Source of the DNA: Nitrospiraceae bacterium
Lineage (GTDB): Bacteria > Nitrospirota > Thermodesulfovibrionia > Thermodesulfovibrionales > UBA9159
NCBI GenBank assembly: GCA_003453735.1
Contig: DMNE01000027.1
Coordinates: forward strand, 5,256-20,319
Reading direction: 5' to 3'
DNA length: 15,064 nucleotides
The notes under the pieces: model-generated
What the model was told of the DNA's origin: nothing
Seen by the model: the letters and a program-made list of their open reading frames with translations, nothing else
Database searches by the model: none
Translations under genes and position numbers: made by a program
Part shown: in pieces, positions 1-6,723 of the stretch
How positions within the stretch are numbered: position 1 is the first letter of the stretch
Layout of the letters: every line of letters starts with the position of its first letter

Positions 1-1145
1 TCGATTGAATCCTCTCCCACAAACTGAAGGCTCCCCTCACTGTCTTTTTTGTAGACCCTCACTATTCCTTTCGGAAGAGGTATGCCCAGGTTGTCTTCTT
101 TCTTGTTCGCAATCTCCACATAGACTCCCACCTTCTGGTTTGTGATGCTCTCGCCGTAGCTGCTCTTGTAATAGTGTTGAGCGCCATAAAAGATAAGGTC
201 CTTCTTCACCTTTATGTCGTCGGCATTCACAAGGCTTATCTGTTTGATCTGATTTTCCTTGACGGTCGCCGGTCTCTGGAGCGTATAGATATGATATTCA
301 AAGAACTCTTCTTCCTTGAACTGGGGCTCAGCCCTTGCTGCTGCCGTAGCAACCTTCGACATCTTCTGCTCGTACATCACCTGCTCCTTAACCCTGTTCA
401 CGTCGCCTGCCACGAGCTTTATCTTTGCGTCCTTGTATGTTGTACCGCTCCTGTTGTCTATTGTTACCCATCCTGATAGATCGGCTTTATCGTCTTTGTC
501 ATTTAATATGACGACATAATCTGCCATCCAGTTGATGCCGTTGGTCAGATACGACGCCTCGACCTTCTGCAGTGACGATAGACTGTTCTCAAGAAGCCAG
601 ACAAGCGTTGGTTTCGAAATGAGATTTTCAGGCACTCCGGGAAAGATAATCCTCCCGGGATGGCCAAAGGTTATCTCGTCTCCGATCTTGAATATCGGAG
701 CGCCGTTGTTCGAAAGAAGAGTCGCGCTTACGATCTCCTCCCGTTCTGTATAGGGATTCTTCTCATAGAGCTTCACTTCTTTCCCCACATACTTATCCAT
801 AATTTTTTGCGGATTTAAAAGATCATACTCATAATTCTGCTCGAGCACCTGAAGGCTGTCGGCATTCACAAGCGACTTTATGTGAACGCTTGTAGGAATT
901 ATTTGCGATGCTACGTCCATAAACTTCAACTCTTCCGTCCCTTTCGGAATTCGAAGGTCTCTTTGGTCTTTTACAAGACCGAGATTGACATTATAAATTG
1001 TGAGTGCGACCCCTGTTTGATCTTCAAGACCCGTTGAAAGACTTTCTGCCTTTTTACTGGTCTCTTTTGCCAAGGCTAATGCTCCTATCGCCGTTATAAG
1101 TATGATCACCGCCACCAACATACCGACTGTCCTCTTTGCTTTCAT
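1..1145 (-). CDS. DUF4139 domain-containing secreted protein, N-terminal part (truncated by window edge)
   Basis: An uninterrupted reading frame starts at ATG 1143-1145 and continues past the left edge with no stop, giving about 381 residues. AAGGAGGTC lies 6 bases before the ATG, which fixes the start. Residues 1-26 form a signal peptide (KAKR, then a hydrophobic stretch ending ALALA before KETSKK), so the product is probably exported to the periplasm. Around residue 230 it reads DLSGWVTIDNRSGTTYKDAK followed by LVAGDVNRV, the pattern I know from DUF4139 proteins, a beta-rich family of unknown biochemical role. Length and order (signal, N-terminal region with VNADSLQVLEQNYEYD, then the DUF4139 core) look intact as far as visible. 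It is transcribed away from the TnpA relic. Family assignment is from memory of the motif; function is unknown. Confidence 0.82.
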   Translation of the reverse strand, partial: MKAKRTVGMLVAVIILITAIGALALAKETSKKAESLSTGLEDQTGVALTIYNVNLGLVKDQRDLRIPKGTEELKFMDVASQIIPTSVHIKSLVNADSLQVLEQNYEYDLLNPQKIMDKYVGKEVKLYEKNPYTEREEIVSATLLSNNGAPIFKIGDEITFGHPGRIIFPGVPENLISKPTLVWLLENSLSSLQKVEASYLTNGINWMADYVVILNDKDDKADLSGWVTIDNRSGTTYKDAKIKLVAGDVNRVKEQVMYEQKMSKVATAAARAEPQFKEEEFFEYHIYTLQRPATVKENQIKQISLVNADDIKVKKDLIFYGAQHYYKSSYGESITNQKVGVYVEIANKKEDNLGIPLPKGIVRVYKKDSEGSLQFVGEDSI

Positions 1146-1235
1146 GTCCGACCTCCTTTTATATTTTTTCCTCTTTTTCGTTAGTGAGACAAAAGTAAGT
1201 TCGAGAAAGTTCCCGGTAGAAGTCTTCGGTAATCA

Positions 1236-1559
1236 ATGTGGGGTATGGAAACCGTGGGGCCTGCTTTTGCGCTTGAGCTGTCTCAGATTCTTCTTTATGC
1301 TGGGGAACTCGACAAACAACCTCCTGCCGGATATCCTCTAATTGTATGAGCGGAATATTTCGGTTAGGCGGAGACAAATACGTGCACATGATTTGACAGA
1401 GCTTCCATCGATTGGATAATAACCTTTCTGTGCTGCAATATCATATAACAGCTGCTTTAGCCTCTCCCCGCTATCTCCTGTTAATGCGTTACGCCTGTAT
1501 GAAACAGACCAAACAATATGGTAATTGACATTATAGTCTACTGTTGTCGCATATGCCAA
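1236..1559 (-). pseudogene. Decayed IS200/IS605-family TnpA (Y1/HUH transposase) remnant
   Basis: The 5' part (TTG at 1557-1559) reads VNYHIVWSVSYRR followed by LTGDSGERLKQLLYDIAAQKGY, the N-terminal half of an IS200/IS605 TnpA. The HUH motif then appears in another frame: NHVHVFVSA, an in-frame stop, then PKYS (HVH codons at 1382-1390). Further on, in a third frame, FVEFPSIKKNL matches the FPEIKKxLW part of the family. At least two frameshifts and one stop codon break the gene, and the region with the catalytic Tyr is not recognisable. No tnpB is nearby and I could not delimit the element ends. TnpA is a single-strand DNA transposase; this copy cannot be active. The 3' boundary is approximate. 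Confidence 0.72.
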
Positions 1560-1727
1560 TTTCCCTATGAGGATAGTGTATCTTTAATATGCTGCAAAGA
1601 CAATGAAATAATACTTCCAGCTATAAACACATAGTTGCTTTCATTTCGGCATTGAACTAAGAGGATAATTTACTTTCCTTCCTCTACTTGTGATGGTCGA
1701 AGTTTGCCCTACGACACAATATTTCTT

Positions 1728-1755
1728 TTCAGAATTGGGAAAAAGCTGCTACAAT
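1728..1755 (+). promoter_or_regulatory. Candidate sigma70-type promoter of the PAS gene
   Basis: TTCAGA (1728-1733) and TACAAT (1750-1755) are separated by 16 bases. Transcription would begin near 1762, about 18 bases before the start codon and just upstream of the ribosome binding site. The -10 matches 5 of 6 and the -35 is poor, so this is only a candidate. Confidence 0.3.
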
Positions 1756-1779
1756 TAAGTCAGGTTACAAGGAGGAAAT

Positions 1780-2712
1780 ATGCTTACAGGCTTTATAATT
1801 GTGATATCTGGTTTGGTTCAGCTTATAAGTGTATTTTTTGCATTAAGATTGATAAGAGTCACCGGTGGGATTATAGCATGGATATTTATCTCATCGGCAA
1901 TCGGGTTAATGGGAGTGCGGCGTATGTTTTCATTGGCAGAAGTGGCTTTTAATAATCCCTCTTATCATCCAAATTTGTCTTATGAATTGCTAGGTCTTCT
2001 AACGTCACTATTAATGTTGCTTGGCATTGTATTGATATCTCCCCTTTTTAAAACTATCAGGCAGTCTAAGGAAGCGCTACGAGATAGTGAGCAAAGGCTT
2101 TTTAAGTTTCTTGAAAAACTTCCCGTGGGAGTATTTATTATTTCTGCGGATGGGAAACCCTTTTATGCAAACAAACTTGCTAGAGATATGCTTGGCAAAG
2201 GAATATTTCCAAATGTAAAAAAAGAACAGCTATCCGAGGTCTATGAAGCGTATATCGAGGGGACAGACGAACTTTATCCAGCGGAGAAAATGCCTATCAT
2301 ACAGGCGCTATCAGGAGTAAGTTCAAGAATCAGTGATATGGAGATTAGAAAACCCGAAGGAAATATTTTCTTGGACGTATTCGGCACCCCGATTTATGAT
2401 GAGAATAAGGTTCTAAAGTTTGCCGTTACAGCATTTGCAAACATCACTGACCGGAAGCGGGGTGAGCAGGAACGTGAACAGTTAATTACCGAACTTCAAA
2501 AGGCGCTCGCTGAGATCAAGACCTTACGGGGAATATTGCCCATATGCTGTTCCTGTAAAAAAATTCGTGATGACAAAGGCTTATGGACACAGATGGAAGC
2601 CTATGTAAGAGAACACACGGAAGCCGATTTCACTCATGGCTATTGTCCGGAGTGTGCAAAAAAGGCGTTAGAAGAAGCACATCTTTTCTTAAATGAATCT
2701 CAGCAAGAGTAA
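1780..2712 (+). CDS. Membrane-anchored PAS-domain signalling protein with C-terminal CxxC...CxxC motif
   Basis: This is a 310-residue protein starting at ATG 1780, preceded by AAGGAGG with good spacing. Residues 1-25, about 28-50 and about 68-92 are hydrophobic and should be three membrane helices. A short helical linker (KTIRQSKEALRDSEQRLFKFLE) leads into a PAS domain, about 105-226, ending in the typical AFANITDRKR. A second coiled coil (228-250) precedes the tail GILPICCSCKKIRDDKGLW, with C256/C257, C259, C289 and C292 (CPEC). This tail recurs at the end of many PAS proteins and probably binds a metal. No kinase, GGDEF or HD output domain follows, so it may act through the tail or by contacts with a partner. 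It lies upstream of msrA, about 300 bases away, in the same orientation; a functional link is only a guess. The ligand is unknown. Confidence 0.8.
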   Translation: MLTGFIIVISGLVQLISVFFALRLIRVTGGIIAWIFISSAIGLMGVRRMFSLAEVAFNNPSYHPNLSYELLGLLTSLLMLLGIVLISPLFKTIRQSKEALRDSEQRLFKFLEKLPVGVFIISADGKPFYANKLARDMLGKGIFPNVKKEQLSEVYEAYIEGTDELYPAEKMPIIQALSGVSSRISDMEIRKPEGNIFLDVFGTPIYDENKVLKFAVTAFANITDRKRGEQEREQLITELQKALAEIKTLRGILPICCSCKKIRDDKGLWTQMEAYVREHTEADFTHGYCPECAKKALEEAHLFLNESQQE

Positions 2713-3018
2713 GTTGAAATTCGCAGTCGGACGGTCGCGATATTTCTACCGGTAAGTCGGTTGGTTCTCGACCCCTTGATATCACACTTTCTAGGTGACT
2801 CATGATGCGTGTTGAGCTTAAAAGGATCTTCAGTCTCCGCTAACCCTCACCAGATTGGGGCCACCTGGACCATCGATTCCAGCAGTAACAAGCTATTTTC
2901 ACAATTTATTCATGAATATCGGGTAGTATTAATTATGAGGTTAGGCGTTTCCTTCAGAGTTTTCTTGGGCTTGGCACTATCCGCTGTTGCTATAGTCGTT
3001 CTTAAAGGGGGTGTAAAT
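2713..3018. other. Gap between PAS gene and msrA
   Basis: No independent gene is seen. The msrA frame stays open upstream through this gap to about 2809, and an alternative ATG at 2935 would add an N-terminal hydrophobic segment (MRLGVSFRVFLGLALSAVAI) resembling a signal peptide. That ATG has no good ribosome binding site. I see no convincing terminator or promoter here. Confidence 0.5.
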
Positions 3019-3726
3019 ATGTCTATGCGTCACAACGATACTGAGGCCAGCATTGGCCTGCCGTCGACAGACAGGCATCTTTCGGGTACATTCGAAACAG
3101 CTACCTTCGCCCTTGGCTGATTCTGGGGGCCTGACTCCCAGTTTGGGAGCTTGCCTGGGGTTATCCAGACCCGGGTGGGATACGCCGGCGGTACTACGAA
3201 GAATCCAAGTTATCACGATTTGGGAGATCACTCCGAGGCGGTTCAAATTGATTTCGATCCCTCTCGCGTCTCATATAAGGAATTGTTGGACATCTTCTGG
3301 AAGAGTCACGATCCCACCAGAGATTCATGGTCCCGCCAGTACAGGGCGGCCATCTTCTATCACAATGAAGAACAAAGGAAGGTTGCCATAGGAACGAGGG
3401 ATCAGCTTGCTGCTGAAACGGGTGGGAGAATTGCTACTGCGTTAGAACCATATTCGGGATTCTCTGTTGCCGAGGATTACCACCAGAAGCACAGTCTGAG
3501 ATTATATCCCGAAGTAATGAAGGAGTTCCGGGTAATCTATCCGGATATGAAGAGTCTGATTAACTCCACGGCTGTTACGCGTGTCAACGGTTACCTTGGT
3601 GGATACGGCTCGTGCGATTCTCTCTCGCAGGAGATAGATGGATTCGGGATTTCAAAACGGGCGAAAGAAACGTTGACTTCTATTGTCTGCGGCCGTAAAG
3701 CATCGATTACCTGTCCAGTTCACTGA
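3019..3726 (+). CDS. msrA: Peptide-methionine (S)-S-oxide reductase MsrA, selenocysteine-containing (TGA at 3118-3120 read as Sec)
   Basis: MsrA reduces methionine-S-sulfoxide in proteins. The frame runs from ATG 3019 (GGGGGT at 3007-3012, 6-base spacer) to TGA 3724-3726 with one internal TGA at 3118-3120. Read through, it gives 235 residues with ATFALGUFWGPDSQFG at the catalytic site (family motif GCFWG), so U34 replaces the nucleophilic Cys. Both sides of the TGA belong to the same family in the same frame: downstream are TRVGYAGGT, EAVQIDFDP, SHDPTRDSWSRQYRAAIFY and AEDYHQKH, all MsrA hallmarks. A hairpin just after the TGA fits a bacterial SECIS. Later cysteines (YGSC, IVCG, ITCPVH near the C-terminus) could resolve the selenenylsulfide. 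An alternative ATG at 2935 would add a signal-like segment and make the enzyme periplasmic; I prefer 3019 for its ribosome binding site. A disabled gene is the other reading, but no other lesion is present. Confidence 0.88.
3118..3155 (+). promoter_or_regulatory. Recoded UGA and candidate bacterial SECIS hairpin in msrA
   Basis: The UGA is 3118-3120. CTCCCA (3135-3140) pairs with TGGGAG (3144-3149) around the loop GTT (3141-3143), and GGC (3128-3130) pairs with GCC (3153-3155) across an internal loop. The apical loop begins 20 bases after the UGA and starts with G, as in known bacterial SECIS elements, which are read by SelB inside the coding region. The pairing was found by eye; folding energy was not calculated. 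Confidence 0.7.
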
Positions 3727-3983
3727 GGATTTAATGGCTGCCAACCGAAGGGAAGAGCAATTACAGTCGATGGGAGAAAGACATACAGAGGGGCAGCCGG
3801 ATGGCCGACAAAAAACCTGGCTGACAATGTGATGACGAACGATCCGCATGCTGTCGGCATAGGGGGAAGACAGCAGCGTGAGTATGATTTTGCTTTGTAG
3901 GCCCCTTCCCTTAGGTTCTCAGTTTCCGCCGGCTGTTCTATGCGTCTGAAAGATATTCTTGTCTTGTCGACGCTATCTTATAC
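3727..3983. other. Convergent gap between msrA and the SDR gene
   Basis: No intact gene and no clear terminator are seen. A short open stretch on + ending at TAG 3898-3900 reads AITVDGRKTYRGAAG and then LADNVMTNDPHAVGIGG; it vaguely recalls BON or CBS domains but is too short and too diverged to call. Confidence 0.4.
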
Positions 3984-4580
3984 CTACTTTATTGCATCAA
4001 GCACCTCTCCATTCATGGAGCCTTCGAGGGCCTGCACATAGGCACGCGCGACCGTCTCAACGGGAGTTCCTATCGCCGGATCCATGTTGAAGGCCTTGAG
4101 CGTATCGACTACCCAATTGGGACTTACGACGTTTATGCGGATCCCGCGTGGCATTTCCAGCGCCGCCGCTCTCCCGAAACCTTCGAGAGCCGAGTTTACC
4201 AGGCTGATTGCAGTCGAACCTTTCATGGGCTTGCGGCTTAATATCCCACTCGTAAGTGTAATCGAACCATTGTCGTTTAAGTGCTCTATGCCCAAGCGTA
4301 CTAAGTTCACCTGTCCCATCAGCTTGTTGTTCAGGCTGAGTGCAAAGTCTGCATCCGTAAGGGAAGTCATGGGACCGAACTTCGCGAGTCCAGCAGCGCT
4401 GATGACGCCATCGACGCGCCCTGTCTTTTTGAACATCGTTATGATGGATGTCTTGTCCGCAATATCTGCCTTGATCACAGATTTACTAAAGCTGACCGGA
4501 ATCACCTCGTGACGGTTACCGATGGCCTGCACGATAGCTCTGCCTATTGTTCCCGTTGCACCGATGACAATGACTTTCAT
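3984..4580 (-). CDS. Short-chain dehydrogenase/reductase-like protein lacking the usual Tyr-Lys pair
   Basis: A 198-residue Rossmann-fold protein starting at ATG 4580, with GGGAGGA 7 bases upstream. GATGTIG (residues 7-13) is the dinucleotide-binding glycine motif and SAAG (61-64) stands for the NNAG motif. The catalytic Ser is likely S111 in LTSGIL. Where classical enzymes have YxxxK the sequence is STAISLVNSALEGFGRAAAL, with I125 and N129 in the two positions, followed by the normal RGIRINVVSP. The protein is shorter than the usual 240-260 residues because the C-terminal substrate region is reduced. A subgroup of small SDR-like proteins shares this pattern. It may be catalytically altered or a nucleotide-sensing protein; the substrate cannot be inferred. 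It stands alone, convergent with msrA. Confidence 0.82.
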   Translation of the reverse strand: MKVIVIGATGTIGRAIVQAIGNRHEVIPVSFSKSVIKADIADKTSIITMFKKTGRVDGVISAAGLAKFGPMTSLTDADFALSLNNKLMGQVNLVRLGIEHLNDNGSITLTSGILSRKPMKGSTAISLVNSALEGFGRAAALEMPRGIRINVVSPNWVVDTLKAFNMDPAIGTPVETVARAYVQALEGSMNGEVLDAIK

Positions 4581-5210
4581 GGCATGGTCCTCCCAAGTAA
4601 TAATAACGGAGCTGTAAAAAAGTCTTCTGAACTACTCTAAATAAAGTATAGCATCCGACCGTAGGTTTAAAAAGTATCTTTATCAATTCTGCGTGAACTT
4701 GAAAGTCGAAAGCATAGCATTGAAAATCGGCGTAGCTGCCAATTGGAGATTCCGGAGCATTGCGGACAATTTAAGCTGTCCCAAAAGGAGGCCCTATCAA
4801 CCCTCCTGCCCAGTTACGAATCTCTATTCTCGGCCGATCGTTTTTCAGGCTCGATTGAACTTTTCTCATGGACTCTCCTTTCAGTTCAACAGGCCAATGA
4901 TCAACTTTTTCTGGTCTTTTCTGGAATCGACAGCAGTGTCATATTTTGGTCCCCGTTTCTTTCCATCGCCAGTCAACACTTTTCCCGGATACGACTTTTT
5001 GTGGCTTTTCAACAGAAACTGTTAAAACGATTTTCTCGATGTCTTCCTCCTACCAACGCCGACAGCAACAGCATGACGATGTGATGTTCACCTCCTAACC
5101 CGCACCGCTGTACTAAAGGAAATTCTAAACACCATCAAAAAGAATCAGGATATAACAACAGTTCACAGGAGCGCTACGCGATTCGGTGGAACGATAAGTC
5201 ATGCGGCCTT
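4581..5210. other. Gene-poor stretch between SDR and L,D-transpeptidase genes
   Basis: About 630 bases without a recognisable gene. Two overlapping open frames on + (4693-5025 and 4743-5084) give proteins that resemble nothing I know and lack ribosome binding sites. On the minus strand a 32-codon frame (4771-4869) begins with a good AAAGGAG site. The phrase GATTCCGGAGCATTGCGGAC at about 4748-4767 recalls the end repeats of some IS21-type elements, but I see no transposase. Probably decayed DNA. Confidence 0.4.
4771..4869 (-). CDS. Possible 32-residue small ORF
   Basis: ATG at 4867-4869, TAA at 4771-4773, with AAAGGAG 5 bases before the start. The product begins MRKVQSSLKNDRPRIEIRN and ends GLIGPPFGTA. 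It is basic at the N-terminus and resembles no family I recognise. The ribosome binding site is its only support; it may be the surviving start of a decayed gene. Confidence 0.2.
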   Translation of the reverse strand: MRKVQSSLKNDRPRIEIRNWAGGLIGPPFGTA

Positions 5211-6197
5211 CTAGGGCCTTATCTCGACAATCGTACCATTTGGTGCTAACTTGTCAATTTCCTCCATTTCTTCGTCTGTAACGGCAATACAACCTTTCGT
5301 CCAGTCAACCTCCGTGTGAAGATCGCCAACCCATGAGAAACCGTTCTTAATGCCGTGGATCATGATATCTCCGCCCGGAGAAACACCAAGTTCTTTTGCC
5401 CGCTTTTTGTCTTTCTCGTTTGGATAGGAAATATGAAGAGACAGGTGATAACGGCTGCCCTTGTTTCGTGAATCGATAACGTAGGTTCCCTCCGGGGTTT
5501 TGTTATCGCCTTGTCTTTCTTTTGGACCATCCGGATTCCCACCCAAGGCTATTTTGTAGGTCTTGAGCACTCTGCCCCTTGAGATCAACGTTAATCGCCG
5601 TTCTTTCTTTTCTATCAGAATCTTATCTGCTGGTCCCTCTTGGGTTGCAAAAACTTGTTTTTGCAGGGTACTAATCTCATCGTCTTTGCTCGTAACCTCT
5701 TGTTCAAGCGCTTCAATCTTTTTTTGCAGGGTACTAATCTCATTCCCCCTGCTTGTAACATCTTGTCGGAGAGTCTCAATCTGTGCTTGCTGCGCAGCGA
5801 TCATCATATCCTTGATAATGACATTATTGATATTAAATATCATCATCTCACTGTCTTTCCTGTACCCACTCCCCGGGTAATCCTTTATGAGTTTCTGGAA
5901 ACATTCCAGAGATTTCTGATAATCTCTTTGGTCATTCCTTGGATACGCATAAATAATACCCATCTCAAAAAGAACCCTGTCTCCCGCCGCGGGATATTTT
6001 TCAATAATCTGCTGATATTTGTTCAGAGAGGCACTGTAGATTCCCTGGCTGAAAAGATCATTCGCTTCTTTGAAGGTTGCCCTGGCCCGGGATTCCTCAT
6101 TCAAGTGACTGCACCCGCATAGAAGAATTGGCGTTATTATGATGGTGATAAAGAAAAAGTAAAGATGTTCACTTATCCTACGTTGCTTTTTACCCAT
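5211..6197 (-). CDS. Lipoprotein with TPR-like repeats, coiled coil and YkuD L,D-transpeptidase domain
   Basis: A 328-residue protein from ATG 6197. The N-terminus (KKQRR, hydrophobic run, LLCGC) is a lipoprotein signal with C29 the likely lipidated residue. Residues about 38-115 form TPR-like helices (ATFKEANDLFSQGIYSASLN, YQKSLECFQKLIKDYPGSGY) of the BamD/YbgF kind. Residues about 128-185 are a coiled coil with an internal duplication (NEISTLQKK... and DEISTLQKQ...). The YkuD domain fills 193-328 with H281 in MIHG and C303 in DWTKGCIAVTDEEM, the catalytic Cys; the usual SxGCIR is TKGCIAV, a variant common in one YkuD subgroup. Such enzymes crosslink peptidoglycan or attach proteins to it. 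It follows the Lpp-like gene after a terminator-like hairpin, so it is probably transcribed separately. Confidence 0.88.
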   Translation of the reverse strand: MGKKQRRISEHLYFFFITIIITPILLCGCSHLNEESRARATFKEANDLFSQGIYSASLNKYQQIIEKYPAAGDRVLFEMGIIYAYPRNDQRDYQKSLECFQKLIKDYPGSGYRKDSEMMIFNINNVIIKDMMIAAQQAQIETLRQDVTSRGNEISTLQKKIEALEQEVTSKDDEISTLQKQVFATQEGPADKILIEKKERRLTLISRGRVLKTYKIALGGNPDGPKERQGDNKTPEGTYVIDSRNKGSRYHLSLHISYPNEKDKKRAKELGVSPGGDIMIHGIKNGFSWVGDLHTEVDWTKGCIAVTDEEMEEIDKLAPNGTIVEIRP

Positions 6198-6298
6198 ATG
6201 CGCCTTCGTATGTTCGTTGATAATATGTTCAACGATCGCAGGACCATTCCTGTTCTTGATATAAAGTCAAGACAAACTCTTAACGGTGGAGGCATAAA

Positions 6299-6330
6299 GA
6301 AGCGGCAGGGTCTCAAAACCCTGCCACTTC
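6299..6330 (-). terminator. Intrinsic-terminator-like hairpin after the Lpp-like gene
   Basis: GGCAGGGT (6304-6311) pairs perfectly with ACCCTGCC (6318-6325) around the loop CTCAAA, and GAAG (6299-6302) pairs with CTTC (6327-6330) beyond one mismatch. On the minus strand it lies about 50 bases after the Lpp-like stop codon and is followed by TTTAT, a short T run. The stem is strong, the T tract weak. Confidence 0.65.
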
Positions 6331-6378
6331 CCCTCCGGAACATTTAAGGCAACGGTAACAGCTCCCCATAAAAACGAC

Positions 6379-6723
6379 TTACTTCATCATTGATTTCTGG
6401 AACATGTCGTCAGCCTTTTTCGCCTTTTCATCGGCGATCTTCGCTTTTTCATCAGCGATCTTTGCCTTTTCATCGGCGATCTTCTCCCTTTCCTCTGCCA
6501 TCTTGAGAGCATCTTCGGCGCGGGCTGCGGCAGCATCTGCCTTTAACGTGGCCGCATCAGCTGCAGCCTTGGCAGCCTGCGCATCCTGCGCTGCCTGGTC
6601 AGCTTTCGTACTCGTCAGCATTTCCTGCGACTGAACTTTCTCGAGGTCACCTTTTGTTGCACACCCCACCACGGTAATGGCAAGAACAGACATCATTGAG
6701 ATAACCAAAAGACTCTTCTTCAT
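6379..6723 (-). CDS. Braun-type (Lpp-like) Ala-rich coiled-coil lipoprotein with C-terminal Lys
   Basis: A 114-residue lipoprotein: MKKSLLVISM signal, lipobox VVGC with C21 lipidated. The mature part is one long Ala-rich heptad coil (QAAQDAQAAKAAADAATLKA), then KIADEKA repeated three times, ending FQKSMMK. In Escherichia coli, Braun's Lpp is a trimeric Ala/Leu zipper whose C-terminal Lys is joined to peptidoglycan by an L,D-transpeptidase. The terminal Lys here and the adjacent transpeptidase gene suggest the same role, an outer-membrane tether; the mature length (about 94) is longer than that of E. coli Lpp (58). Its ATG overlaps the TGA of the upstream gene (ATGA, 6720-6723) and AAAGGAGGTGAT, an almost full anti-16S match, lies about 7 bases before the start, so both coupling and strong independent initiation are likely. 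The anchoring role is inferred. Confidence 0.85.
   Translation of the reverse strand: MKKSLLVISMMSVLAITVVGCATKGDLEKVQSQEMLTSTKADQAAQDAQAAKAAADAATLKADAAAARAEDALKMAEEREKIADEKAKIADEKAKIADEKAKKADDMFQKSMMK
6422..6484. repeat. Three tandem 21-bp repeats inside the Lpp-like gene
   Basis: Units 6422-6442, 6443-6463 and 6464-6484. The first and third are identical; the second differs at three positions, all silent or nearly so. Each encodes one KIADEKA heptad. Repeat-number change would lengthen or shorten the coiled coil by 7 residues without a frameshift. Confidence 0.9.

Noticed and set aside
3151..3726. MsrA starting at TTG 3151
   Set aside because: It would lack the catalytic motif, which lies upstream in the same frame across the TGA, and has no ribosome binding site of its own at that position.
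3734..3900. Possible BON- or CBS-domain remnant after msrA
   Set aside because: Only short stretches (GRKTYRGAAG, ADNVMTNDPHAVGI) recall these domains; there is no start, the domain is incomplete, and the two readings contradict each other.
4748..4767. Phrase resembling IS21-type end repeats
   Set aside because: No istA or istB similarity nearby and no paired end found; memory-based resemblance only.
4693..5084. Two overlapping + frames of 110 and 113 codons
   Set aside because: No ribosome binding sites, no recognisable motifs, Ser/Phe-rich composition typical of chance frames.
6404..6634. + strand Ser/Ala-rich frame opposite the Lpp-like gene
   Set aside because: It is the antisense reading of the KIADEKA repeat region, with no ribosome binding site.
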